NCBI GenBank assembly: GCA_903877135.1
Contig: CAIRCN010000036.1
Span: 1-32,441 of the forward strand
DNA length: 32,441 nt
Direction: 5' to 3'
Source: an uncultured Opitutia bacterium
Lineage (GTDB): Bacteria; Verrucomicrobiota; Verrucomicrobiia; Opitutales; Opitutaceae
Part shown: positions 17,600 through 25,592 of the stretch, piece by piece
Layout: each line of letters starts with the position of its first letter
Position numbering within the stretch: position 1 is the stretch's first letter
Notes under the pieces: generated by a model
Told to the model about the DNA's origin: nothing
What the model saw: only the letters and a program-made list of their open reading frames with translations
Databases searched by the model: none
Made by a program: the position numbers and the translations under genes

Positions 17600-19786
17600 T
17601 TAGTGTGGCAGAATCTGATTGATCGCGTCGATGAGCACCTTCGCCTCATAGGGTTTGTGCAGGAACGCTTGGGGCCGCTCGGGATGGTCGCCTGCCATCG
17701 CCTGGGCCTCGCTGTAGCCGCTGGCCAGAATCACCCCGATGCCCGGCACAAGTTGGCGCAGGGCCGTCAGAGTCTCCCAGCCGTTCATCCGTGGCATGGT
17801 CAGGTCGCACACCACGCAACCGATTTCGTCCCGGTGTTGGCGGAACAGCTCCACCGCCGCAACGCCGTCCTCCGCTTCGAGCACGGTAAATCCAGAGCGC
17901 TTGAGCGCGACCGTGACCACTTTGCGCACCACCGGCTCATCTTCGACCACCAGCACCGTGGCCCCCCGCCGGACGTTTTCGGAGATTAGGCCCACTGACG
18001 CTTGGACCGGGTTCTGACGGACGGCTTCCTCCGACACCGGAAAAAAGACCCGGAAGACGCTCCCGCGGCCAGGCTCGCTCTCCACGGTGACGACCCCGTC
18101 GTGAGACCGCGCAATTCCGAGAACGACCGGCAGACCAAGGCCTCGGCCGGTGAACTTGGTGGAAAAGAATGGATCGAAGAGTTTGTCCAAATGCTTGGCC
18201 GCAATCCCGCCGACCGCGTCCGCCACTTCCAGACAGGCATAGGTCGTGGCGTTGTCCTGCGGTTGCCAGTTGATGGGAAAGCGGACTGCGGCGGGGATAT
18301 CCACGGCAGAAACCGTCTTGACGCGCAGACGAATGGCACCCCGCCCCTCACCGCTGGCCTCCCAAGCGTTGGTCATCAGGTTGGTCAGAACCTGCTGAAG
18401 CTGGTTCGCGTTGGCGCTGATGACCGGACCGGGAGTAGGCTGGTCGGTCTCCAAAACCACGCCCGGTGGCATGGCAGGTCGCAGCAGGGCCAGACTCTGT
18501 TGGCAAACCTCGGCAAGATCCAGCGGGGCATTCTCGACCTGTGCCTGCCCGAGGTAGGTCAGCATCAGGGAGCTCACTTCCGCCGCCTTGCGGGCGGACT
18601 GCTGCGCTTCGACCAGACCCTCGAGTGGTTCCGCATTTTGGGGCTGACTGTTCGTCACCATTTCCAAGCTCAGCATCATCGCCTGAAGTTGGTTGTTGAA
18701 GTGGTGGGCAACGGCCCCGGCCATGCGACCCAGGCTTTCCGTCTTCAGGAGTTGCCGGTTCAACGCCTCCAGCTTCCTGTGCTCATCCTCCGCCTGCTTG
18801 CGCTCGGTGATGTCGCGCGCCGTCGCCATGATCGCAGTACGGCCGAGGTAATTAAAGACAACGTTGTGGAGCTCGACTGCAATCTTGCGGCCGTCCCGGG
18901 TGCGGTGCATGCCTTCCCAACTGGCATGGCCTTTGGCCTGCAAGCGCTGCATTGCCGCGGGGATCGCGGCCAGCCCCTCGGGTGCGTCCAGATCCATCGG
19001 ACGCATCTCCAGCAATTCAGCATGGGTGTAACCGTAGCGCCGGGTTGCCTCGGCGTTGGCTTCGATGAACTTCCCGGGCAATTCGCCCGGCACGAATTCA
19101 TGGACCAGAATGGCGTCGCGACTACCGTCAAACAGCAAGCGCAGTCGCTCTTCCTTTTCACGCAGGACCAACTCCGCCTGTCGGCGGGCGGTGAGGTCGA
19201 TGAGGACCATCTGCCGGCAGGGCTGCCCCCGCCAGCGAATCGCGGAGGAAGTAGCGTGGAGGCTGCGGGTGACGCCATCCTTGCGGCGGATGGAGAATTC
19301 GAATGCCGGAGAAACCGTCTCGCCGTGCGCCTCACCGGCCAGGCGCTGGAGAATCATCTCGCGAAATTCGGACACCACGGATTCGGGGAGCGCAGTTTCG
19401 ATCAGTTCGTCCCGGGTGCAACCGAAGAGATCGAGCAGCGCGCCATTGGCGAAGATAATTTGGCTGCCCGATAAGATGCCGACGCCCACCAGCGTATTGT
19501 CGACGAGGGCGCGAATCTGGGCCTCGCTCTCCCGCAGTTCCGTGCACGTCTTGTCGTGGCGGCAGAGATATCCTTCCAGAATGTAGAGCAGGAAGCCCAC
19601 CGTCAGTGCCGTGGCGCCACCCACGATCAGGTGCTCCTCGTCGAAATAGGGAATTTCGGGATTCAACACGGCTTCGGTCAGCGCCCCTAGGTTGGCCAAG
19701 AACAGGGTGACGGACCCAAAGGCAAGCCGCCGATATCGCGTGAATAGGACGGAGCTTAACGACCATCGAGGGATTTGGGTATTCAT
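17600..19786 (-). CDS. Two-PAS membrane hybrid histidine kinase
   Basis: A 728-residue hybrid kinase. Two hydrophobic segments (about 21-40 and 53-72) with a short acidic loop between them form a minimal membrane anchor. Two PAS/PAC units follow (about 82-210, 218-335), the second ending ATARDITERKQAEDE. The H-box is variant, GAVAHHFNNQLQ (His361), with a second His where Asp is usual. The ATPase has LTNLMTNAWEASGEG and GRGLGLPVVLGIARSHDG. The C-terminal receiver (about 610-725) shows LVVEDEP, Asp in CVVCDLTMPRMNG and Lys in FLHKPYE. A 43-codon membrane-type micro-ORF ends seven bases upstream. No Shine-Dalgarno sequence is visible at ATG 19786. The signal is unknown. Confidence 0.9.
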   Translation of the reverse strand: MNTQIPRWSLSSVLFTRYRRLAFGSVTLFLANLGALTEAVLNPEIPYFDEEHLIVGGATALTVGFLLYILEGYLCRHDKTCTELRESEAQIRALVDNTLVGVGILSGSQIIFANGALLDLFGCTRDELIETALPESVVSEFREMILQRLAGEAHGETVSPAFEFSIRRKDGVTRSLHATSSAIRWRGQPCRQMVLIDLTARRQAELVLREKEERLRLLFDGSRDAILVHEFVPGELPGKFIEANAEATRRYGYTHAELLEMRPMDLDAPEGLAAIPAAMQRLQAKGHASWEGMHRTRDGRKIAVELHNVVFNYLGRTAIMATARDITERKQAEDEHRKLEALNRQLLKTESLGRMAGAVAHHFNNQLQAMMLSLEMVTNSQPQNAEPLEGLVEAQQSARKAAEVSSLMLTYLGQAQVENAPLDLAEVCQQSLALLRPAMPPGVVLETDQPTPGPVISANANQLQQVLTNLMTNAWEASGEGRGAIRLRVKTVSAVDIPAAVRFPINWQPQDNATTYACLEVADAVGGIAAKHLDKLFDPFFSTKFTGRGLGLPVVLGIARSHDGVVTVESEPGRGSVFRVFFPVSEEAVRQNPVQASVGLISENVRRGATVLVVEDEPVVRKVVTVALKRSGFTVLEAEDGVAAVELFRQHRDEIGCVVCDLTMPRMNGWETLTALRQLVPGIGVILASGYSEAQAMAGDHPERPQAFLHKPYEAKVLIDAINQILPH
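18787..18817 (-). repeat. PAC-end DNA repeat, copy 3
   Basis: This is 31 of 31 bases identical to 11605-11635, and lies in the 728-residue kinase at the ARDITERKQAED coding stretch. The shared DNA between two distinct kinase genes could support recombination. Confidence 0.75.
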
Positions 19787-19792
19787 CGCGAG

Positions 19793-19924
19793 CTAGAGTG
19801 CGAAAGGCTGCCGGCTGGATGATTTCGTGAAACTGGCAGCCAAAAAAGACGCGATCAAACCCGCCAGCAGCAGAGCCCAAGCAGACCAAATCCTGCGGCG
19901 GCTTGCACGTCTGGACAAATCCAT
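19793..19924 (-). CDS. 43-codon membrane micro-ORF, possible kinase 5' remnant
   Basis: The frame runs from ATG 19924 to TAG 19793 and encodes a basic start (MDLSRRASRRIW) followed by one membrane helix (SAWALLLAGLIASFLAASF) and a short polar tail. The arrangement is that of the first membrane segment of CHASE-type kinases; compare the basic leader and helix of the kinase at 788. It may therefore be the surviving 5' end of a deleted kinase gene. Alternatively it is a genuine small membrane protein encoded just upstream of the 728-residue kinase, which starts seven bases later. It fills most of the 158-base gap between two kinase genes. No homologue is recognised. Confidence 0.4.
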   Translation of the reverse strand: MDLSRRASRRRIWSAWALLLAGLIASFLAASFTKSSSRQPFAL

Positions 19925-19944
19925 GCCCCCGCGTTCAGGCGGAT

Positions 19945-22900
19945 TCATTTGAAATCTCCGGGTTGCGGTGAGGAGTCGCCTAAAGACGTCCGCACCTTGG
20001 CCGCCAGATCACCAATCGAGAACGGTTTTTGGATGAAGTTTACTCCTGCCTCCAGCACGCCGTGATGGCCAATGACATCGGCCGTGTAGCCGGACATAAA
20101 CAGGCACTTGAGCTTCGGCCGGAGCGCCAATAGTCGGGCGTTCAGATCTCGGCCGTTCATTCCGGGCATCACTACGTCGGTGATTAACAAATGAATCTCT
20201 CCAACGGGCGTCTCGGCCAATCGGATCGCCTCGCCCGGCGTGCTCGCGGCCAGCACCTTATAGCCCAACCGTTCGAGAATCATCCGGGCAATGCCCCGGA
20301 CCGCCGGTTCGTCCTCCACCAGGAGCACCGTCTCCCCGGTACTCTTGGGCATTTCCGCTACGATTGCCGTCCCGGTCGCCGTGGCCTGCCCTGCGTGCCG
20401 TGGCAGGTAGACCGTGAAGGTCGTGCCGTGGCCAAGCTCACTGTAGACAGTGATGAACCCGTGGTTCTGTTTGACGATGCCATACACCGTGGGCAGCCCC
20501 AAACCCGTGCCCGATCCGCTGCCTTTGGTCGTGAAGAAAGGTTCGAAAATTTGGGCCAGGGTGGCCTGGTTCATTCCGCAGCCATTGTCGCTCACAGTTA
20601 GTCGCACATATTCACCCGACATATACCTCGGGTGATCGACGCAGTAAGCCGCGTCGAAGGCAGCATTCGCCGTTTCGATCGTGACTTTGCCCACCCCGCC
20701 GATGGCGTCGCGGGCGTTGACGCAAAGGTTGGCGAGAATCTGGTCAACTTGAGTCGGGTCCACCTTGACCAGTCCCAGGTCCCTCGCAGGCAACCACGCC
20801 AGGTCGATGTCCTCGCCGATGAGCCGCCGCAGCATCTTGAGCAGACTTTCCAAGGTGGCGTTTAAATCCAGCACCTTGGGCGCGATGGTCTGGCGGCGTG
20901 CAAATGCCAGCAATTGCCGGGTCAGATCGGCGGAGCGCTCCGCACATTTTCGGATTTCTCGCAGGCCCTCGTCCGTCGGGCTGCCCAACGGAACCCCCTC
21001 CAACGCCAGGTCCACATTGCCCAGAATGGCCTGGAGCATGTTGTTGAAATCGTGGGCCACGCCACCCGCGAGGCGGCCGACAGACTCCATCTTTTGAGCC
21101 TGCTGGAACTGGGCTTCGAGTTTGACCTTCTCTGCTTCGGCCTCCTTGCGTGCGGTGACGTCCTGGCTGGTGCCACGCAACCTCAGTGCACGGCCTTGGT
21201 TATCTCGTTCCAAGGAGGCCCGGCTCCAGAGCCAGCGCTCGGCTTGGTCGGCCACACGGATGACACGATACTCCTTGTCGAACGCCTGGTCCCGGCCAAT
21301 CACTTCGTTTGTAAAGTAGCCAGCCACCATGGTCCGGTCGTCCGGATGGACCACCGCCAGCCACCCCGCCATTGAGTGTTCGTAGGCGTGGTCGATCCCA
21401 AGCAACTGGTCCAGCACCTCCGAACTCCTCCATGTCCCGTTGATGAGATCAAACACAAAGCTGCCGAGGCGGGCAATGTGCTGCGATTCCTTGAGCGAAG
21501 CCTCGCTCTCGCGCAATTGCGCTTCCGCCCGTTTGCGTTCGGTGATGTCGGTAGACACGCCACACACGGCATAGAGCTTACCTCCGCTTGTTCGGAGAGG
21601 AAATTTGGATGAGAGATACGTGCGGACGTTACCATCGCACTCCACCTTTTCCTCCATTTCCCGCGCCTGTTCGGTAAGAATGACCAACCGGTCATTCCTG
21701 ATGAATCCCTCCGCGATATCCCGGGGGAATATTTCGTAGTCGGTTTTCCCTTGAATCGCGGCGACCTTGATATGAAACAACTCTTCAAAGACATGGTTCA
21801 CGTAGATGTACCGGCCGGCCATGTCCTTCATGTAAATGACCGCTCCGGCATTGTCCGTGATCGCGCGCAACCTCGCCTCGCTCTCCCGCAGCGCCAGCTC
21901 CGCTCGCCGGCGTTCGGAGATGTCGCGGCAGACTGAGAGGATGCGCGCTTCTCCCCCTTTCCCCTCAACGGTCGCGCTGACCTCGACCGGCGTAATCCGC
22001 CCGGTGTGATCCACATAATCAAGGACCAGGTTCCTGATCGAGCCCTCGGTTACGCACCTAGCCACCGCCTCTGCGTTTTTCGTCTTTTCATACTCCGCGG
22101 TCCATTCCACGACGCTTCTGCCGAGAATTTCGCGCAGTTCCCGATGGCCGCTCAGCCGCACATATTCGCTGTTCGCGTCAGCGACCCGGCCTTTGCCGTC
22201 TAGAATGAGATACCCCGTCCCGGTGCTCTCGATGAGCGCACGGTACTTGGCCTCGCTTTCCCGCAGCGCATCTTCCGTTCGCCTGCGCTCCGTGATGTCC
22301 TGGGTAATCTCCACCACTTGGATGACCTTACCAGTGGCATCACGGATCGGTGAGGTGGTCAGCGCGAGGATTCGGCCCGCCCCAGCCGGAGTGCCTATAC
22401 CCGAGCGCTCGGCCGTGACAACCTCGCCAGTCTGGAACGTGATCTGCGCCGGACATTTGGAACAGATGGCATTCCGGCGCTCAAATACCTCAAAACAGTT
22501 CCGTCCTCGGATCTTACCGAGGGGGCCAAACCAGCCTTCGAACAGACTATTGTACCACGTGATTGTATAGTCTGGATTGAGAATGGACATCCCGATGCCA
22601 GCGGATTGGGCGATGGCATTGAGCATATGCTTGAGCTCCAGCGCATCCTCCGCCTCTTTCTGTCTGGTTAGGTCGCTCAGCACGCCAAGGGCGCCATCAA
22701 AATTCCCATCTTTATCGTACAGCGGAGTGGTCGCAATGCGGGTCAGCACCTTTCTGCCGTCCTTGTGTATAAACAGAAACTGATGTGGTTCCTTCACCCC
22801 GGTCGTACGGCGTTTTTCAAGTTCCTTGGCCCGCGCCACCCACTCCGGATCGCCGAAATCATACCAACTTCGCCCCACCATTTCCTGACGCGTGTATCCG

Positions 22901-24135
22901 AGGATCTGCTCTACTGAATGGTTCACGTAAACCGTCATGAACTGCTTGTCGAGCAGCCAGAAACCATCGGAAGCCGATTCCACCAGCACGTGGAAGATTT
23001 CCTGTGCGCCCACCCTGACCTTCAGTTCCTCCAGCGCCGCCGCTGTCTGTTTACGCTCGGTGATGTCGATGCAAATGCCGGTCATGCGCACTGGCTGCCC
23101 TGACTGATCGTAGGTGGTGTTCCCCAAGGCGCTGATCCAACGTACGCGGCCGTCGGGATGGACAACGCGATACTCGTTGGTGAGTGGTAATTTCTCTCTG
23201 ACCGCACGCGCAATGCGATCAGCGGCATTCGCTCGATCCGCGGGGTGAATCACCTGCTTCCAGGTCTCGAAGGTCGCGCCGGCCCCACCCGGATCCAATC
23301 CAAAGAGACTGTAAAGCTCTCGCGACCACTCCAGATGTTGATCGATCATATCCCAGTCCCAAGTGCCTGCGCCAGCGGACCGGTGCGCCAGTTCCAGCCG
23401 CTGCTTGCTCAATTCCATCGTTTTCTCTGCTTGTTTCCGCGCGGTGATGTCCTGAACCGTGGTGCGAATCCCAGTGATTCTGCCATCTTTGCCCCGCAGG
23501 AGCCGATCCTGGATGAGCACCGATATCTTCGCGCCGCCTTTCCTGCAGAAAGTGCGTTCGATACTTTGCGCAGTCGAAACCATGCCCGCGAGTTTCTCCA
23601 ATACGGCTTCTTGAGAAACAGCTCTTTCCTCCACAAACTCCCACACGGGGCGGCCCAACATCTCCTCGGCGGAATAACCCAGCAGCGCGAGTTCCGTACG
23701 GTTGACGCGGACAATGCGTCCCTCGGCGTCAAGTTCATGGTAGCCGGTCGGAGCATCATCGAACATCGACCTGAAGCGCGTCTCGCTTTCCTGCAGGTTC
23801 TCCTCCGCCTGCTTGATCACGGTGATGTCACTCAGGGTGACGCGGCACACGGGAGCGCCGGCGGCATCCCGGTCGTCGCCGAGACCACGGGCCTCATCGC
23901 CGTCAGCGGCGAAGCCAAGAAGCTCGGCCTCAAGCGCAATACTCGCGTCGCCGAAGCACGCCAGCTCTGCCCAGGCATCGTCATCGTGGAGTCGCGCCCC
24001 GAAGTTTACATCGACTACCACCGCCGCCATCAACATCGGGACCCGGGTCCTGTTCGTCCCCGCGCTCCCCGAACGCCAGCGACGTCCTCGGCCGGATGTC
24101 GCCAGGAAGGGGCAGCGCCTTGCCGCCGACCCCAA
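19945..24135 (-). CDS. Seven-PAS hybrid histidine kinase, 5'-truncated by rearrangement
   Basis: The open frame encodes 1396 residues, but kinase homology starts only at about residue 89 (near 23,871), in the middle of a PAC motif (DAAGAPVCRVTLSDIT). The first 88 residues are antisense to a Y-family DNA polymerase fragment and are not kinase-like, so the original N-terminus and start are lost. Seven PAS/PAC units follow (from about 118, 245, 375, 505, 630, 755 and 880). The fourth has Cys558 and Cys561 in an ICSKCP motif. The HisKA is GGVAHDFNNMLQ (His1028); the ATPase has LANLCVNARDAIGG and GSGTGLGLPTVYGIVKQNHG. The receiver (about 1272-1390) has LVEDEP, Asp in LLITDVVMPGMNG and Lys in FIQKPFS. 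The catalytic half is intact; whether it is expressed, from ATG 24135 or an internal start, is unknown. Confidence 0.8.
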   Translation of the reverse strand: MGSAARRCPFLATSGRGRRWRSGSAGTNRTRVPMLMAAVVVDVNFGARLHDDDAWAELACFGDASIALEAELLGFAADGDEARGLGDDRDAAGAPVCRVTLSDITVIKQAEENLQESETRFRSMFDDAPTGYHELDAEGRIVRVNRTELALLGYSAEEMLGRPVWEFVEERAVSQEAVLEKLAGMVSTAQSIERTFCRKGGAKISVLIQDRLLRGKDGRITGIRTTVQDITARKQAEKTMELSKQRLELAHRSAGAGTWDWDMIDQHLEWSRELYSLFGLDPGGAGATFETWKQVIHPADRANAADRIARAVREKLPLTNEYRVVHPDGRVRWISALGNTTYDQSGQPVRMTGICIDITERKQTAAALEELKVRVGAQEIFHVLVESASDGFWLLDKQFMTVYVNHSVEQILGYTRQEMVGRSWYDFGDPEWVARAKELEKRRTTGVKEPHQFLFIHKDGRKVLTRIATTPLYDKDGNFDGALGVLSDLTRQKEAEDALELKHMLNAIAQSAGIGMSILNPDYTITWYNSLFEGWFGPLGKIRGRNCFEVFERRNAICSKCPAQITFQTGEVVTAERSGIGTPAGAGRILALTTSPIRDATGKVIQVVEITQDITERRRTEDALRESEAKYRALIESTGTGYLILDGKGRVADANSEYVRLSGHRELREILGRSVVEWTAEYEKTKNAEAVARCVTEGSIRNLVLDYVDHTGRITPVEVSATVEGKGGEARILSVCRDISERRRAELALRESEARLRAITDNAGAVIYMKDMAGRYIYVNHVFEELFHIKVAAIQGKTDYEIFPRDIAEGFIRNDRLVILTEQAREMEEKVECDGNVRTYLSSKFPLRTSGGKLYAVCGVSTDITERKRAEAQLRESEASLKESQHIARLGSFVFDLINGTWRSSEVLDQLLGIDHAYEHSMAGWLAVVHPDDRTMVAGYFTNEVIGRDQAFDKEYRVIRVADQAERWLWSRASLERDNQGRALRLRGTSQDVTARKEAEAEKVKLEAQFQQAQKMESVGRLAGGVAHDFNNMLQAILGNVDLALEGVPLGSPTDEGLREIRKCAERSADLTRQLLAFARRQTIAPKVLDLNATLESLLKMLRRLIGEDIDLAWLPARDLGLVKVDPTQVDQILANLCVNARDAIGGVGKVTIETANAAFDAAYCVDHPRYMSGEYVRLTVSDNGCGMNQATLAQIFEPFFTTKGSGSGTGLGLPTVYGIVKQNHGFITVYSELGHGTTFTVYLPRHAGQATATGTAIVAEMPKSTGETVLLVEDEPAVRGIARMILERLGYKVLAASTPGEAIRLAETPVGEIHLLITDVVMPGMNGRDLNARLLALRPKLKCLFMSGYTADVIGHHGVLEAGVNFIQKPFSIGDLAAKVRTSLGDSSPQPGDFK
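23863..24024 (+). pseudogene. Internal fragment of a Y-family DNA polymerase (DinB/UmuC type)
   Basis: Fifty-four codons on the plus strand read from GIPVVAETTGLIAVSGEAKK through RVAEARQLCPGIVIVESRPE to VYIDYHRR. This is the finger/palm segment of DinB/UmuC-like translesion polymerases, in which an SxEAKxxGxxxxTxxxEARxLCP pattern is followed by ExRPxxYxxYH. The preceding catalytic N-terminus (with its metal-binding Asp) and the following palm with the SxDE site are both missing. It lies antisense to the start of the truncated kinase frame and is unrelated in sequence to the ImuB gene at 29,876. It is a relic left by rearrangement, not a functional polymerase. Confidence 0.8.
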
Positions 24136-24238
24136 TTACCCGTCCCCGGCCGATATCGAGCGCATGACCAAGGAGGTCGTGGATGAAATATTGCGCGGGC
24201 TGCCGGACCCGGGTCTCGATGGGGAAGGTGCAAATTGA
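24025..24238 (+). pseudogene. Coding-like fragment of unknown function
   Basis: Directly after the polymerase fragment, in another frame, the plus strand is open and ends ARKGQRLAADPNYPSPADIE-RMTKEVVDEILRGLP-DPGLDGEGAN-stop at 24,238. The charged, helix-like C-terminal part reads like real protein, but no upstream start exists that is independent of the polymerase relic. I do not recognise the family. It may be the tail of a small protein whose beginning was lost in the same rearrangement, or chance. Confidence 0.3.
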
Positions 24239-24780
24239 GTTGAGCCACCGCCACGCCAGGACTCCGGGATCGATGGGTTTGGTGGTTGTGGATGACGCGA
24301 GCACCGGCCGCCCGCGCCATTCCATAGGTCTTTTCAGCCAGGTTCTGGCTATCCCAAGAGTTCGCCTGCCCGAGGATGTTGAGGGCGCCCATAGCGCCAG
24401 CGGCCCACAATGAAATTCTATCACCGAGCGGCCGCATGAGTTTTTTGACCATACGGGAGACTAGATGGTCCCAACTACTCCGCGAAAATCTCGTGTCTAC
24501 AAAACGCACGTCAGCGAAACGCCCGGTCCGCTCAATACCCGGATCAACGTATCGGCGTCCGACGGTTTTGTGCAAAGCGTTGAACGAGGTTTCTCGTCAG
24601 AATCGGTAGGTATGTGAACGCGCCGCTTTGGCGCAAGGACCCTACGCCGGCGGCGTTCCTCCTCCTTGCCTGCGCCTTCGGACGGACGATCACTGGGGCC
24701 GTGGGGCGTGGCAGACTCTGCAAATCGACCGAGGGCGCGGCAGACGTCGATGGGATCGAACAATACTGTTGCCACTCCTC
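24239..24780. other. Intergenic stretch without a recognised gene
   Basis: About 540 bases between the gene fragments and the AbiEi gene. A minus-strand frame here contains KKLMRPLGDRISLWAAG and AMGALNILGQANSWDSQNLA, which looks mildly coding-like but has no family I recognise and runs into antisense sequence of the fragment to its left. No RNA gene or repeat array is seen. Confidence 0.4.
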
Positions 24781-24800
24781 GGTAGTTATGAATATCTACC
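24781..24800. promoter_or_regulatory. Palindrome just upstream of the AbiEi gene, candidate operator
   Basis: GGTAGTTAT-GA-ATATCTACC is an inverted repeat of 9-base arms with one mismatch, ending one base before the ATG at 24,802. AbiEi antitoxins of type IV systems are known to repress their own operon by binding inverted repeats in the promoter, so this is a natural operator candidate. It includes an AT-rich TATGAAT string that could serve as a -10 element. Binding is inferred. Confidence 0.45.
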
Positions 24801-24801
24801 A

Positions 24802-25413
24802 ATGTCTCAAAACATGCTTTCCAAGGTCCAAATCATCGAGCGCCTTGCTGGGAAGCAGGGGAGCATCCGCCCTCGCGATCTCAAGCAGCGCGGGCTGCCG
24901 AGCGTTTATCTCGGCCGGCTGGTCAAGCGAGGCCGGCTCGTACGGCGTGCTCGTGGGGTGTATGTTCCCGCCGACCAAGAGATCAGTGGCACGCACGATT
25001 GGGACCTGGCGTGCCTGCAGCTGCCCAAGGGCGTGCTGTGCCTCCTGTCGGCGCTCGTGTACCATCAGATCGGCGCCCAGAACCCGTCCTCAGTCTGGAT
25101 GGCCATCGACGTCAAGGCTTGGCGCCCAAGAGTGAAGTATCCCCCGATGCGCATCGTGCGTTTCTCCGGGCCGGCGCTTACGCATGGCGTGATGGTGGTG
25201 CAAGCCGGCCACGCCACCCTGCGGGTTTACAATCCTGCCAAGACCGTCGCGGATTGCTTCAAATATCGCCACAAGATCGGATTGGAAGTCGCCGTAGAAG
25301 CACTCCGCGAAGGCTGGCGCGCAAAGAAGTTCAGCCTTGAAGAACTCGCTCGCGCGGCCCGTGTCTGCCGTGTTCGCCGAGTCATCCAGCCGTACCTCGA
25401 AATGCTCTCATGA
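24802..25413 (+). CDS. abiEi: Type IV toxin-antitoxin AbiEi-family antitoxin/transcriptional regulator
   Basis: A 203-residue protein of the AbiEi antitoxin family. The N-terminal winged-helix region (about 5-65) reads VQIIERLAGKQGSIRPRDLK and YLGRLVKRGRLVRRARGVYV. The C-terminal domain carries the characteristic VYNPAKTVADCFKYRHKIGL and EVAVEALREGW motifs, where PAKTxxDCFK(Y/H)RxKIGxDVA is typical. Members antagonise the AbiEii nucleotidyltransferase toxin and autorepress. I chose the ATG at 24,802, just after a palindromic candidate operator; the frame is open to 24,628, but that extension is not family-like. Its stop overlaps the start of the AbiEii partner in ATGA, the normal operon arrangement, but that partner is destroyed. 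It may now act as a free regulator, a protector against related toxins, or be a relic. Confidence 0.85.
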   Translation: MSQNMLSKVQIIERLAGKQGSIRPRDLKQRGLPSVYLGRLVKRGRLVRRARGVYVPADQEISGTHDWDLACLQLPKGVLCLLSALVYHQIGAQNPSSVWMAIDVKAWRPRVKYPPMRIVRFSGPALTHGVMVVQAGHATLRVYNPAKTVADCFKYRHKIGLEVAVEALREGWRAKKFSLEELARAARVCRVRRVIQPYLEMLS

Positions 25414-25592
25414 GCACGGCCAAACCCAAGAACCTGCCGGCCTCCGGGAAAGCCCTGGGGCTCAGCCTGGCGACCAGCTTGACCCATTGCTCACACCCAA
25501 ATCGACCTTCCGGCAGATCTCGCGGCACAGCGCAGCAAGACTGCCAACGGCGACCCACCGGATACTGCCATCTTTTCCGTGATAACGTTTGA
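25410..25592 (+). pseudogene. abiEii: Truncated AbiEii nucleotidyltransferase toxin gene
   Basis: The gene begins with the ATGA overlap expected after AbiEi and encodes MSTAKPKNLPAS followed by GKALGLSLA. This fits the usual AbiEii start (KPKNLxASVRxRLLNLA). After about 21 codons the similarity ends and the frame continues as low-quality sequence (CSHPNRPSGRSRGTAQQ) to a stop at 25,592. None of the nucleotidyltransferase core of the roughly 300-residue toxin is present. The toxin was removed by a deletion whose left breakpoint lies near 25,475, leaving the antitoxin alone. Confidence 0.65.

Noticed and set aside
23245-23862. Plus-strand open frame leading into the polymerase fragment as the start of a real polymerase gene
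   Set aside because: Before 23,863 this frame is antisense to PAS coding sequence and lacks the Y-family catalytic N-terminus (DxDxFFxxVE), so it is not part of the polymerase.
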